NCBI GenBank assembly: GCA_027625915.1
Contig: JANTQA010000010.1
Span: forward strand, 372,001 to 436,000
DNA from: Anaeramoeba flamelloides
Taxonomy: Eukaryota; Metamonada; Anaeramoebidae
Direction of reading: 5' to 3'
DNA length: 64,000 bases
The first letter of the stretch is position 1, and each line of letters starts with the position of its first letter. The translations under genes were made by a program, and so were the position numbers. A model generated the notes under the pieces. That model did not search any database. It was not told the DNA's origin and saw nothing but the letters and a program-made list of their open reading frames with translations. Below are positions 1-11,883 of the stretch, one piece after another.

Positions 1-157
1 ATTTAAAGTACAAAAACATCTCAAATTAAAGCACAAAATTTAGATTTTTTTTTTTAACAAATTATTTTTGTAAAACCCAAAAAAATGTACCTTATATTAG
101 ATTTTTAGGGTGCCTTAAATTTCATTATAGTATAAGTCTTAAAAGTGGAAAGGACTA
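1..157. mobile_element. Degenerate hairpin MITE, cut by window start
   Basis: Left-truncated, diverged copy of the window's commonest short element (see 63177-63373). It still carries mutated versions of the AAGGCACAAA motif on one side and its complement on the other, and ends near GGACTATA, matching the consensus end CTGACTGTA. Confidence 0.6.
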
Positions 158-1139
158 TAATTTTATTAATTTTATTTCAAAAATTTGCTTAAAATTTTCT
201 CTTAGCTTGTCCCTTTTTGGAATGTCTTTTTTAATGGTACAACTTAAAGAAATAAACATTATATTCACATATTGTTATATTATCAGTTTCTGGTGGCATT
301 CTATTAGATTTTTCTTGGGAAAAAATAAGTACAGGATTTTATTGGTGACAATATTTGAACCAAAATTTATACATTATTTTAACAACAGTTGATCCAAAAT
401 TATTCAATAATAGTATTTTTAATTAGAGAGTTTATAATGATTGTTGGGTATATAGGATATTAATTTCAAATTATACAGAAAAGAAGTTTTGTTTATCATT
501 TTATCTATGAATAGGGATAATGATTTGTTTTTTTTTAATTTAATTTTTAATATATAACTTGATTGTTTCATTTTAAGTTTAAATACATCCACCCCTGAGT
601 ACATATTTTCAACATTCATATAACTGACCTGTTTAAGAGTTCCCACGTAAGGTGGTGTTTTTTTTTTTTTTTTTTTTTTTTGAAAAATTGTAATTGTTAC
701 AAAGGTTTTGACAAAGTGCAAAAGGTAAAATAAAAAATCTTTTAATTTTATAAACTAGGTAATTTTTTTTTAATACTGGTTCTAATCACAATCATAAAAA
801 AATTTTTCAAAAAAAAATTAAACATTTGCTAATTTTCTCACATTTAGATAACTTTAAATATAATAAAAAATATTGAATAATGACAGATCTTTGATCAAAA
901 AAAAATATATTTTTCGAGGTTTTTAAACATTTAAGTTGTAAAACCCCAATATCTAGGTTCTATTAATATTTTTTTCAATTTAATAGATAAATTTTCAAAA
1001 TTTTTTCCTTCAAACCCACAAGGTCATTTTATTATATTTTAAAAAACATTTTAAATCTAATAAATATCTTTCTAATAATTAATCAACAATTTTAACTATT
1101 TAAGAATTAATTCTTCTTTTAAATTAGAAAAAATATTTT

Positions 1140-1330
1140 ATTTTGGATTTTCCTTAGTTGTTTTTTAATTTTTAAAATAAACAGAAAATTTTAATAAATT
1201 TTCGGTTTATATTAAAAAAAAAAAAAAAAAAAAAAGCCATTAGGTTTTCAAGAATTGACAATTATAGAGTAAAATCTCTTATTTTCTCAATTCTTTTCTA
1301 TTCTAGAAAATCTAGGTGCTAGACGGGCAC
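1140..1330. repeat. Palindromic AT-rich repeat, family R3
   Basis: Shares the strings TTTTCGGTTTATATTAAAAA, ATTAGGTTTTC and TCTATTCTAGAAAATC with copies at 12880-13330, 34380-35215 and 52480-52880. The family is made of short complementary blocks around the phrase AAATAAACNGAAAATTTTAA, so it can fold on itself. No coding capacity is seen. Confidence 0.5.
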
Positions 1331-2689
1331 TTTTGTTATACTTCTCATCGGTTATTTTTTTTTTTTTAATATTTGATTTTTTTTATGGTTATAAAGTGTT
1401 TTCAAAAATATAGTTATTATCTATTTAAAAAATACCACAAAGAAGAATTTCAGGTAAATTCATTGTCACATCCATTAAAAAAAAATCTACTCCAAAAATA
1501 GACTTTTTTCTCAACTAGAGACTTTTAAAAATGGCAGTATTTTTAACAATAATAAATATAACCGCCTCAAGATTTTAAGAGTTATAATATCAATTAAATT
1601 GTGAATAGACTCTATAAACAGGAATGAAATGATAATTGAAGTGCTATTTTTGTCTAACTTGAATTTTCCATTTTATTTCTTTCATACTAGTGATGTGTCA
1701 AATATAAAACCTCTAGAATATTCACAAGACGTAAATGAAGGTGGGGCAGGTTATATTTACAATGATACAGTATACAATTAAAGATTTGGTTTAAAAAGTG
1801 AACTTGGTAAATTTAGAAGAAAATAATGAAAAAAAGAGATTTACACAAAAAAATTTGAAGGTGAAGTATAAAAATTCGGAATCTAATAAAATAAAAAATC
1901 AGAAAAAAATAATCTCCTAAGAAATGTTTTAATTTAGAATAAGCATGTCTTTTAATTGTGTTCAAAGTTATTAAATTACAAGTAATATTTAGCGTAGAAA
2001 GTTAATTTATTTTAAATATAGACCCAAAAATTTAAAGTTGATGATAATTTCAATTTTTATCATTTACAATACAAATAATGTTGCGAAGTTAGAATTAGTC
2101 CAAAATGCAAGCTGTTATATTAATTCTAGGAAACAAGAATTAAAAATTCTTTAAATTTTGTTAGAATGTTTGATTATTCAAAAGAAATGAAAATATCCAG
2201 TATTCTTTTTAGCTTTACAAAAGGTCTATATAAAAAATTGTAATTTTATTTGAATAAATAAAATATAATAAAAATAATAACTACACGTTCTTTTGGTAAA
2301 TTATATTTACATTTGAATGTCGATGTGTAAAATTCATCAAATCTTTTGTCATAACATAATCAACCCGGCGTATCATTGAAGCTCACAATGATATTTTTGA
2401 GAGAATTTCTAAAAAATGCAACTCATAAATTAAATAAAAAGTACGGTGTAGTTGATAGTGGGAATTCTTGATCAAAAATGGTTGGTATGGATAGTATCCT
2501 AAAAAGTGTTGTTGGCTTAATTTGTTCAAATTCAGAATTGTAATGAAAAAAAAAAAAAAAATGAATAGATATTATCAAATATCTGATTTTTTATAATAAA
2601 AGTTCCGTATTTATACTCTTGGATATTTGAAAAAGAAATATTAACTAATCTTTTTTAAAAATCTTGAAATATAATAAATATTTTTGAAA

Positions 2690-3060
2690 TAAAATAAATG
2701 ATCTATTATTTTTTAGATCACCAAGGATACAATATGTGATTTATTTTTCTTGTATTTTTAAAAGAAGATTAAATCCCCAAATGTTATTTGTTCTTACAAA
2801 CTCTCCGAAATTGCTAAAGGGAAGGTCTGCTAAAAAAAAATATTTTTTTAACATTTTTTTTTTTTTGGTTTGTATAAAAAATGCAAATAAAGAAATTTTA
2901 GTACTTTTTATTATTGATTCAATTGGAAATCACAATTCGTTTAAAAATGTGTATTAATTTCTCTCAAGTTGATAAATGAATTTTTTTATCAGGTTTAATC
3001 CTATACTTTGTGTACACAATCACTCTATTACCTTTGGGAAAAAAATTAAATACGAGATAT
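2690..3060. repeat. Dispersed repeat, family R4, copy 1
   Basis: Resembles 8990-9905 and 23080-23545. Shared phrases in order are a GATTTATTTTTCTTG block, AAATGTTATTTGTTC, and near the end CTCTATTACCTTTGGG. The three copies are diverged, and I could not define terminal repeats or a target duplication. Confidence 0.5.
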
Positions 3061-3783
3061 TAGATCCTCAATTCATAAAAAAAAAAAGAAAATTTTCATT
3101 ATAATACAAACCCTAAAATTCAGACAATTTGAAGATGGATCAGGAAAAAATCAAAATCACAATTTCTCATATTCGGGCATAAGTGTGTCTGTTTAATATT
3201 CTCCAAAGATAATAAATCTTGAATTATTGGCATATTGTTTGATATTTTATTTTTGGAAACAATAATAATTGTTTAAAACAAGAAATACTTGCAATAACAG
3301 TTCTCTGGATTCTTCAAGAATTCTAAGTAACTTTAAAAACTTGAAGGTTGAATTTTATTTACGTTTGCATAAAAAATAATTTTACAAATTCCAACTTTCC
3401 CCATTCTTTTTTCAAAACAAAACAAAATCAAAAAAAATTTATAAGATTTCAGAATTTGGATCACCTCAAGTTTTGTCAAATATCGGATCACTATTTACCA
3501 ACTCAAAGAAGTTTTAATTTTTTTTTTTATGAGTTGTTTCATGAAGAAGAAATATATTTAATCAAACAATTAAAAATAATATTGTCGTTTTATTAATGTT
3601 GAAAGGCAAAACCCAACAAAACACTTAATTTTTTAAAAAACTGAATTGTTTAAATTAAAAAAAAAACAATTGAAAGTGATTTTTAAATTCATTTTTTCCC
3701 AATTCTATTTAGTCTTTTAACAGAGTTTAATTTGTTTTGTCTTAATTTCATTTTTAATCAACTTCTGAATTACAAATTTCGTC

Positions 3784-6700
3784 ATGACAGAATTGTTTTT
3801 TGTCAAGGTAAATGTTGGAAAAGAAGAACCATTACGTTTAGATCTACCCAATTATGGAACGATCTTAGTGGGTGAAGTGATTGAACTGATTCAAGCCAAG
3901 ACGAATAGCGGTAGTGACAAAGAGATTCACATTGCCGGTTTAAAAAACAGGAAAGGGATTTTTCTTTCTCCTGTAGAAAGATTTTCCATGTTAATAAATG
4001 CAGGAGAAACAATATTTACAATTCCTCAAGCCAACAGCCCTATTAAGAAGGAAAAAGAAATCAGTAATAAATTAAGTGATTATGACTACCAAGATTCTGG
4101 TGTTGAAAGTTTTTTAGATGAATTACTTTCCAGCACTGAAAGTAGCTCAAAAGAAATAAGTTCAAGTGAAAGTGAAATTCAAAATTCCAGTACAAATGAA
4201 AGCAACAGAAAGATCAATAGTGGCAGTGGAAGTGACAGCGAAATCAAAAGCAAAAGCAAAAGCAAAAGTGAAAGTGAAAGCGAAAGTGAAAGCGAAAGTG
4301 AAATTGAATTTATTTTAACAGACAATGAAATAACTGAAGAAGGTGAAAATATTAATTTGGAAGATTATGAAAATTTTAAAAAACAGAAAATTCCAAAAAT
4401 TTTTTCAAATAATTCAAACGAATTCAATAAGGAAAACCAACCCAAGAAAAAGATTTTAAAAGTGTCTCTTATTGACTTAGACCCACCAAAATATAATTTT
4501 GATGAATACACTTCTGATTCGAACCTTGAACAGCATTCAGGAAATGAAAATTCTGAATTGGATCTTTGGGATTATAATGATTCCAATGAGTCATCCCAAG
4601 TTTCTTCTTTAAATAAGCAATTGGAAAAGAGCAACAATTTTCTTTCTGATACAAACAATTTAAAAAAGAAAGTTACGTTGAGTATTAGGTCTGAAAACTA
4701 TTCAGGATCTGAGTCCATCGAAACAAGAAATAATTTGATAAAATCTAAAAATCAAAATTCAAGTTTTTTGGACATTAGTGAAAAGAATAAAAGTAATAAC
4801 AATGGTGAATTTGAAAATGAATTGGGTTCTTTGTCAAGTTTAGAGGAACCCTTAAACTCGTTTGAATCGGTTTCAGAACCTGAAATAGAATCAAAAACAG
4901 AACCAAAAACAGAACCAAAAACAGAACGACACACAAAAACAAAAACAAAAACAAAAACAAAAACAGAGCAAAAATCCAAAGAGAAATTACAAAAAAAAAA
5001 ACATAGTCAAGAAATAATTAAAATAGAGCATAAACCCAAAGAGAAATTACAAAAAAAAAATCCTAAACAAAAAATAATTAAGAAAGAAAATCTCAAAAGA
5101 ATAATTAACAAAAAACTTTTTTATGGCAATTTACAAATAAAAAAAAATGAATATTGTAAACAAAAAATCACAATTCATTTTGAAAATAATTATCTAAATA
5201 TTACTCCGATTGAAAAAAAGAATCTAAAAATTAAATTAAATTCCAAAGCATGCCATTTTAGTCAAAGTGAAAAAAATGTAATTAGAATTCATTATAAAAA
5301 GAAAAAACACTCTATTAAACTCGAAAATTCAAAGACATTTAAAGAATTTAAAAAAATTACCAAACAAAAATTATTAAAATTAAATAACAAAAAAAAAAAC
5401 CAAGAATTTCAAATCAATTTATTAAATAAAAACAAAGAAATAGTTAAATCTTCTTTAATTCAAATTATTGAACAAAAAAATATCCAAATAATAAATGAAA
5501 ACAATATAAAAATATATGGAAAATTAAAAAATATTCAATTTTATGAAAAAAAGAAACCAACTCTATTAAAAATTAGAAATCATTCCTTTTTAATTGAATT
5601 TCAAAGACAATCTAAATTAAAAGAATTTTGTTTGTTATTAGAAAATATACATATTAATGATAATCGTAATCATAATCGCAACCACAGCCATAACGTTGCT
5701 ACTGATACTACTGCTACTACTACTAATAATAATAAAAATAATAATAAAAATAATAAAAATAATAAAAATAATAAAAAAAATAAAAAAAATAAAAATAGTT
5801 CTTATAAAAATAATAAAGAAAAAAAAGAGAAAGGATATAAAAATTTTCAAATTTTCATTTTGGATGAAAAATTAAAAAAAAAAACAACAAAAAATTCAAT
5901 AATTTTTTTTCAAAATCGAAAATTAAATCTAAAAAACTTTAATGGTGAATCTTTTTCAGTGCCAATAGATACTGTATCTTATTTAAATAATAAAAAATCA
6001 CAAAATACTGGTCAACTATATTTAATTAATAATAATCAAAAATATTTTATAGAATTTCTGACTAAAAAAAAAAGAACAGAATTCCATTCAATTTATATCA
6101 AAGAAACTTTAAATTTTAAAAGAAAAATGTTCCATATAAAGCATTATAATAATAAATATCAATTTATTGAAAATGGGATAATAATTCGTTTTAAAAATAA
6201 TTTATTTATTACTTTATTATCACAAATTTTAAATAAAAATTTTTCACAAATTAACGAAAAGGTTGATCAAAAATATCAAAATGTTTCCAAAATTGTTATT
6301 GAAAAAAACACTTTTAGATTTAAATTCAAATCAACGAATATTCGAAAAGAATTTTCCAAATTATTTTTAAAAATGTTTAATAACAATAATAATAGATCAA
6401 CTAAAATAATATCCCCAACTGAATCATTAATAAAGATACAGGTTAATGATTATTATAATGATGATGTTGTTGTTGGTGGTGGTGGTGGTGTTCGTGACGA
6501 GAATGGCAATAATAATGGTGGTGTTGATGGTGTATTGGGGAGGAAGGGGAAGAAGAAAAAGAATGAGAAGAGTGATAATGAACAAAAAAAAAAAATTTAT
6601 ATTAATATAGTAGATAAATATCATAAATTAATTAGTAAAGGAAGAATTGATCTTAAAGGGGGGCAATTGACTGTACACAGAGAAGACGAAAAACCAATAC

Positions 6701-7158
6701 ATTCACAAATTGATCAAACTTTAATTCAATTTTCACCAATTTTTAAAAAATTGATCATCATGTTTTTTCAACAAACCCAAGAAAAGGCCTATATTGAATT
6801 GCATTCCGAAAAGGATATCAAAATATTAAAAAAGGATTTTTCAATTCTTCACTTTAAATATTATCAAAATTATTTAGCTAAAGTTAGTGCGTCAAATATC
6901 AAAAATTTCAAAAAGAATTCATTAATAAAGCTTGAAACGCGTGATCGTCAATTATTATTTACTAATATCTCTTCTGAAAAAAAAAAATCATTCAAGTTTA
7001 AAATTAACCATTTAATGAAAATCAAAATTAATGAAAAAAATTCAAGATATATAGATTTATCCTTTAATGATAAATATAATATTCATTTAAATTTTGGTTC
7101 ACAAACAATTTGCAAATTTTTTTATCAACTAATTATGAAATTAAAAAATAAAAAATAA
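3784..7158 (+). CDS. Orphan protein: beta-grasp-like head, acidic Ser tract, about six PH-like modules
   Basis: Single-exon frame of 1124 residues with a clear ATG after a non-coding leader. Residues 1-80 alternate short strands and one helix and end in GLKNRKGIFLSPVERFSMLI, which resembles a ubiquitin-like or coilin N-terminal fold. Residues 100-180 are Ser/Glu rich (repeated SESE). Residues 370-440 are Lys/Glu/Thr rich. From about 444 to the end, I see six stretches of 60-90 residues, each a run of basic strands closing with an amphipathic helix (KEFKKI, KEFCLLL, TEFHSIYI, KEFSKLFLKMF, a helix near 1010-1020, KFFYQLIMKLK). These look like PH or PH-like domains. They lie at roughly 444-525, 563-621, 684-775, 778-864, 934-1024 and 1030-1124. 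Asn/Lys and Gly/Val inserts interrupt them. No catalytic motif is seen. Gene prediction is certain; the fold assignments are inference. Confidence 0.9.
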   Translation: MTELFFVKVNVGKEEPLRLDLPNYGTILVGEVIELIQAKTNSGSDKEIHIAGLKNRKGIFLSPVERFSMLINAGETIFTIPQANSPIKKEKEISNKLSDYDYQDSGVESFLDELLSSTESSSKEISSSESEIQNSSTNESNRKINSGSGSDSEIKSKSKSKSESESESESESEIEFILTDNEITEEGENINLEDYENFKKQKIPKIFSNNSNEFNKENQPKKKILKVSLIDLDPPKYNFDEYTSDSNLEQHSGNENSELDLWDYNDSNESSQVSSLNKQLEKSNNFLSDTNNLKKKVTLSIRSENYSGSESIETRNNLIKSKNQNSSFLDISEKNKSNNNGEFENELGSLSSLEEPLNSFESVSEPEIESKTEPKTEPKTERHTKTKTKTKTKTEQKSKEKLQKKKHSQEIIKIEHKPKEKLQKKNPKQKIIKKENLKRIINKKLFYGNLQIKKNEYCKQKITIHFENNYLNITPIEKKNLKIKLNSKACHFSQSEKNVIRIHYKKKKHSIKLENSKTFKEFKKITKQKLLKLNNKKKNQEFQINLLNKNKEIVKSSLIQIIEQKNIQIINENNIKIYGKLKNIQFYEKKKPTLLKIRNHSFLIEFQRQSKLKEFCLLLENIHINDNRNHNRNHSHNVATDTTATTTNNNKNNNKNNKNNKNNKKNKKNKNSSYKNNKEKKEKGYKNFQIFILDEKLKKKTTKNSIIFFQNRKLNLKNFNGESFSVPIDTVSYLNNKKSQNTGQLYLINNNQKYFIEFLTKKKRTEFHSIYIKETLNFKRKMFHIKHYNNKYQFIENGIIIRFKNNLFITLLSQILNKNFSQINEKVDQKYQNVSKIVIEKNTFRFKFKSTNIRKEFSKLFLKMFNNNNNRSTKIISPTESLIKIQVNDYYNDDVVVGGGGGVRDENGNNNGGVDGVLGRKGKKKKNEKSDNEQKKKIYINIVDKYHKLISKGRIDLKGGQLTVHREDEKPIHSQIDQTLIQFSPIFKKLIIMFFQQTQEKAYIELHSEKDIKILKKDFSILHFKYYQNYLAKVSASNIKNFKKNSLIKLETRDRQLLFTNISSEKKKSFKFKINHLMKIKINEKNSRYIDLSFNDKYNIHLNFGSQTICKFFYQLIMKLKNKK

Positions 7159-8989
7159 TTTTTTTTTTTTTTCAATTTTCTCTTGATTTGTCAATTATTT
7201 TCTATTTTCTATGTTCTATTTTCTGATTGTCGTTTTCTTTTTTTTTTCTTTTTTTTTTTTTTGGGATGTGAATTGAGCCTACACCAAATATTCGGGAATA
7301 AGTTATTAATTTTTCATAAAAAATATTTATAAATCTAAGAAATATTTAATCATGAAAATAATAAACTTCAATTCAAAATTGTTACTGTCAAAAATTCAAT
7401 CTTTGATAAAAAAAAAATCCTATTATAGAAATTATATCGTAAATACTAAATTAGAATTACTAATTAATTGAAATGTTAGCAATTACTTCTAATTTGCAAA
7501 TAACCATAGAAACAATAAAAAATAATTAATCAAAAGAAAATAAATAAATCCGAGTCAAAATTTTTGGCTGTAAATACAAAAAAAAGGGTGTATTTATGTA
7601 CTTATGGGTATCCTTATAATTGGCAATTGATCAAATGTTTTAAATACCAACAACTAATTTTAAATTCGTTTTTTAAATTTTAAAGAACCCAACTTTTACT
7701 TACTTATCGATCATCTAAAAAGTTTTTTTTTGGGTTAAATATAACAATTAGGAAATTAGAAAAAAGAAATAAAGGCTAAGTGTATAAAAAAAAATAGAAA
7801 TTATGATAAAACTATTTTGAAAAATAAAATTATTTCCAATTGGGTACATTTTGCATTTTTTTTCCTCTCGGTACAAATTAAAAGGTGGTTTAGTAAATTG
7901 AATCTTTGATTAATGTATTTTAACAAGTTTTTTATTTAATTATACTAAAAATTGGGACTTTTATCCAATATATTATCCTTAATAGTCGTTGTCTGATTAT
8001 TTGGAAAGGGTTGAAGCAATTCAATTAACTTTACAATGGTTGCTTAGAAAGAAGTAAGGCGCAATTAAATTTTTTAGTATTTGTTATTTCTAATAATTTA
8101 TTTGAACAATTATAATAAATTTGGAAATTCATTTTATTTTTTCTTAAAAAAAAAAGTTTTTTTGGTTCCCAAAAAATTATTTTTCACAATTGAAAATTCA
8201 TTTTTTTGACACATTGACAATATTTAGAATATAAATTTTTATTTTTATTTAGTAATTCTTAAATAAAAATCAACTTTTTGAAAAATAAACTTACCAATTT
8301 GCTTTGTGAAGTATTATAAATATTAATTTTTTTAATCGGGTATTTGAAATAATAACTCAAATGGGATTGGTTATTTCGTTTGGGGTGTGCAATCTTGTAT
8401 ATATTATTAGTATTTTGTTTTTTCAATGTATTTTATATATATTATTTTATCTTTAAAATGGTTGTTTTTCTAAAAACGTGTTTATTTCCAGCGTTAATTA
8501 CAAAACTGATAATATTTTATTATTTTTTTTTTTTTTTTAATTGTTTTTTTTTAAAAGATATAAATTTCCCTTCTCTACCTTAAGAAAAAATAAATAAAAT
8601 GTATTTCCACACTTAGAATAAATATATACCCAATGATGCATAGGTTGAACGAAATTCCGTTGGATTTGATAACGAAATACTTTATAATTTGATTATTATT
8701 AATTGGCAATTGGTATAAAAATCTTAATTATTGTAGTTTATTTGTAGTAACCCAGGTAATAAAAGTGTTGATGGGGCTAACTATTATTTGACTTTTTTTT
8801 TTCGAATAATTTCAAACAATTAAAACAAATTCAAATTAAATAATTCTCATAAAAAATAAATATTAATAATAAATAATCTCAAATAACTGAATTTTAATAA
8901 TAACAGTTCCTTGTTTATAACCTGGATATTTAAAAAATACTTATTCCTTAGTATTATAAATTCCAATTAATAAAATTTGTGAATAAAAC
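7159..8989. other. Intergenic, with one possible orphan exon
   Basis: Mostly homopolymer-rich sequence. At 7986-8053 an acceptor (TTAATAG) and a strong donor (GAA then GTAAGG) bracket 22 codons beginning SLSDYLERVEAIQ and ending LQWLLRK. The composition looks coding, but no partner exon was found. At 8632-8690 a short frame MMHRLNEIPLDLITKYF resembles the first helix of an F-box, but it is too short to call. Confidence 0.35.
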
Positions 8990-9905
8990 AAAAGATGTAT
9001 TTTTTTAGATTTTCAAGATTTCTTGATTTGATTTATTTTTCTTTTTAAAATGAGATCAAAATTTCAAATATTATTTGTTCATGCAGTATCTCTTAAGGTT
9101 TACAATCCCTGAAACTGGAAAAAAGATTATCTTGTATTGGGTGTGTCATCTTGTTATTTTGGTTCTTAGCTGATCGATCCACAATTAAGTTTGGATCGTA
9201 TAGGTGGTTGAAAAAGGCTATTTTTGTGATTTTATTTTTTTTTTTTTCCGAAATCCAGATTGACGAGTCTAAGATTAATTAATTGGAAGATATTTAATTA
9301 GTAATTGAGTTTTTTGTTTTCTATGTTGAAATTTTTATTTACGCTTTGTATTATTTGATGCTTGTAAAAAAATTTTTTTTTATTTACTCCTAACTCTGTA
9401 AAAGGAAAATGATAATTTCAATTGACAGTCCAAAAATTAACACTTTCAATTCAATACCTTCCAATTAATTAATCTTAGACTCGTCAATCTGGATTTCGGA
9501 AAAAAAAAAAAATAAAATGACAAAAATAGCCTTTTTCAACCACCTATACGATCCAAACTTAGTTGTGGATCGATCAGCTAAGAACCAAAATAACAAGATG
9601 ACACACCCAATACAAGTTAATCTTTTTTCCAGTTTCAGGGATTGTATACCTTAAATTACGAAAAGTGAAATTTCGTAAAAATAAAAATGTTTTTGAAAAT
9701 TTTTCTCTTTATTTTAAGATCCAAAAATCTAAACAAAAAGGATCTGATTCTTTTTGTATGAAAATTTAATTTGGGAAAAATGAACTTTTTTTTTAAAATG
9801 ATTACCAATTTCTCTAAAGTTAATAAACACAATTTTTTATCAATTTTTATTGTACCCTTGTGAAAAAAAGTTCTCCATTACCTTTGGTGAAGAAAATAAT
9901 TAAGT
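8990..9905. repeat. Dispersed repeat R4, copy 2, split by a foldback element
   Basis: The left part (8990-9096) and right part (9651-9905) together match copies 1 and 3. The order includes TTGATTTATTTTTC, AAATATTATTTGTTCATGC and later CATTACCTTTGGTG. The insertion of 9097-9650 separates the two halves, showing that R4 was present before the foldback arrived. Confidence 0.5.
9097..9650. mobile_element. Foldback DNA element with TTAA target duplication
   Basis: Two arms of about 200 bases (9097-9297 and 9455-9650) are near-perfect reverse complements, separated by a loop of about 155 bases. The ends read GGTTTACAATCCCTG and CAGGGATTGTATACC, and TTAA sits immediately outside both (9093-9096 and 9651-9654). 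TTAA duplication is the signature of piggyBac-type transposition. No transposase is encoded, so this is a non-autonomous element. High arm identity in such AT-rich DNA suggests a fairly recent insertion. Confidence 0.8.
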
Positions 9906-10686
9906 GTTAATAAACATAAGATACAACAATATAAGAAATTGTTATCTAATTTTGAAAAATAATCTTTCTAATTTGTGTTTAATGTCAGTGGTGATGAAAG
10001 AGTATTGTTGTTTCTATTTACACACAATTGTGAAATATGTGTAACAAAATTTATGTACATCTCTTCAAATATAAAAATACAAAGCCAATTAATTTGTAAA
10101 GAACCAAATCTCCCAACTCAAAAAGATAAACTAATCACCAAATTATTTTATGGATGAAATTATTGAAATGTGTCAAAGAATGTTGTCAATAATTATTAAC
10201 TTGATTCAACATAAAATCTTATTCTTTTTTTTTGACCTAAAAATTTTTTTTTGATAAAAAAAGTGTAAAAAACAAAAGTTGAAAAAACCTCAAAAGAAGT
10301 AAAACTTCAAAAAAACTTTAAGGATCATGTATTAAAAATATACGTAATTTTTTGATTGACAAAAGTTCTCATTGATTTTGACAATAAATAATTACCTATT
10401 AAAAAGTTCATAGATCTCTGGGAAATGCTCTAAAAGTTCTTTTTTTCAATTCTAACTTTGTAAAAAACTCAAAAATGGAGTTTTTTTTTTTGAAAAAGAT
10501 CTTGAACTTGCAGGAACTTGAACAACCTAAAGACTTTAGTCCAAAAGAAATTTATTCGTTTTTTTCTCAAAACTAAAAATAATGATATTTATTAATTACA
10601 CTTATTTTTAAAAAGGAAAATTTTCCCCACGAATTGGCTAATTTATAAACTCAATGTTATAAATAAAGCTGAATTTTCTTATTTTT

Positions 10687-10688
<2 letters not shown>
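9906..10688. other. Intergenic
   Basis: No supported gene. A 60-codon frame at 9975-10157 and a short frame from 10151 (MDEIIEMCQRML) are weak. The first shares its LPTQ end with a scrap behind R4 copy 1, so it is more likely repeat-derived. Confidence 0.4.

Positions 10689-10736
<48 letters not shown>
10689..10736. repeat. Uninterrupted T tract of 48
   Basis: The longest homopolymer in the window. It lies 28 bases upstream of the ATG of the 142-residue gene. It may act as a nucleosome-excluding promoter tract. Its exact length is likely to be unreliable. Confidence 0.9.
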
Positions 10737-10764
10737 CTTTTTCTCTCAAAACAAAACTTTTGCT

Positions 10765-11193
10765 ATGGATATTTACTCAACAAACATTTCGGTTGGTGAA
10801 AAAAGGAACCAAGGATACACACGACTAACTGATCTCAAACGTCTTGTTAAAAGCCTCGATCCCAAAATCAAAATAAACACAAACACCAACACAATAACAA
10901 GCACAGGCACCGAGCAACAAACACCAAAAAAAGGAAATAACAAACCAAATAGTTTTATTACAATCTCTTCAAAATCTATGATCAACCCCCCAAACACTTC
11001 AAGGCCTTTGCATTTGTCTACGGGCTTTTCTTTCGAAGAAAAAGAAGAAATGATTCTTGACAACCGTTTTGGGGAAACAAAAAACAAAAACTTCATTCCA
11101 AATAACTTGAAGAAAAAAAGAAAAACCCGCAAGCCTCATAAGAGGAACAAATTCAAATTTTTTACACAAGACAATTTACCAGAAGAGTACTAA
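10765..11193 (+). CDS. Small basic orphan protein, 142 residues
   Basis: Single-exon frame from an ATG directly behind a T tract. It is richer in C-ending codons and much lower in homopolymers than its surroundings, which argues that it is a real, perhaps well-expressed gene. The N-terminus (MDIYSTNISVGEKRNQGYTR) is followed by a Thr/Asn-rich middle, a short ordered-looking patch around GFSFEEKEEMILDNRFG, and a strongly basic stretch KKKRKTRKPHKRNKFKF near residues 115-132 that would serve as a nuclear or nucleic-acid-binding signal. It ends in acidic LPEEY. I recognise no family. Mostly disordered; a nuclear role is inference. Confidence 0.7.
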   Translation: MDIYSTNISVGEKRNQGYTRLTDLKRLVKSLDPKIKINTNTNTITSTGTEQQTPKKGNNKPNSFITISSKSMINPPNTSRPLHLSTGFSFEEKEEMILDNRFGETKNKNFIPNNLKKKRKTRKPHKRNKFKFFTQDNLPEEY

Positions 11194-11883
11194 AAAAAGG
11201 AAAAAAAAAAAATTGTATAGATCCAAGCAATTCAAAACACTTTTCTTTTCTTCTTATTCTTTTTTTTATTTATTTAGACCTTTTTAATTTTTTAGACTTT
11301 TTTTTCTCTTTCTTTTCTTTCACCCATATCTTTTTTCTTTTTTTGTGGTATTGATTTCACGAATAATCAAAAAACTTTTCCAGCTTCTCTGTATCAACTT
11401 CAAATTGCGTTCAAAATTTTTTATACTGTTATTAGAATTAAACAATTATTTGTAATTGTTTGCAAACCAAATCCACCAATGAGAAATTTGGGTTGCTTTT
11501 GAGTTAAAAAAATTTCTGTTCGCAATTTGAGGCACTTTAATTTTTTTTTGGTTGTCTGGAAAAGGTTCTTTATGATTGTGTGATCTTAACAAACAATTTA
11601 TTGTTTACAACTAAAAGTTATCCAATTGAAAGTTTGTGTTCCACAAAAACATTAATTATGATATTGTTTTTATGCATTTATAGATTTAATAGTTTTTTTT
11701 GACAAATATTAATTAAACATTTTTTATGGATTTTTCCATATTTTCAGAGAGAAACAACATAAATAAATATAGAAATAAATAGACCAAAACTTTTTATTTT
11801 TTTTTTTTTGATATTTTTTTGAAAACTCTTTTTGTAATTATGACAGAATGGAATTGAGATTTTAAAAAAAAAATTTAATTTAA
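11194..11883. other. Intergenic
   Basis: Low-complexity AT-rich sequence downstream of the 142-residue gene. I see no gene, RNA or structured repeat in it. Confidence 0.5.

Larger units (their letters stand above)
158..3783. other. Gene-poor AT-rich region with repeat relics
   Basis: No gene I can support firmly. It contains a palindromic repeat copy near 1140-1330, a dispersed repeat near 2690-3060, and small coding-like scraps. One scrap at about 1701-1790 follows a good acceptor (TTCATACTAG) and reads about 29 residues ending in YIYNDTVYN before a stop. Another, on the minus strand at 419-660, is open for about 80 codons without a recognisable family. A third, at 3400-3599, shares an LPTQ-containing string with a scrap at 10090-10157 downstream of another copy of the same repeat, so it probably belongs to that repeat. 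Confidence 0.5.

Noticed and set aside
2690-3060. R4 copies as LTRs of a retroelement
   Set aside because: No TG...CA ends, primer site, target duplication or reverse-transcriptase-like coding between copies.
9097-9650. Reading the two arms as a CRISPR-like or LTR-like repeat pair
   Set aside because: The arms are inverted, not direct, and occur once; TTAA flanks identify a DNA foldback.
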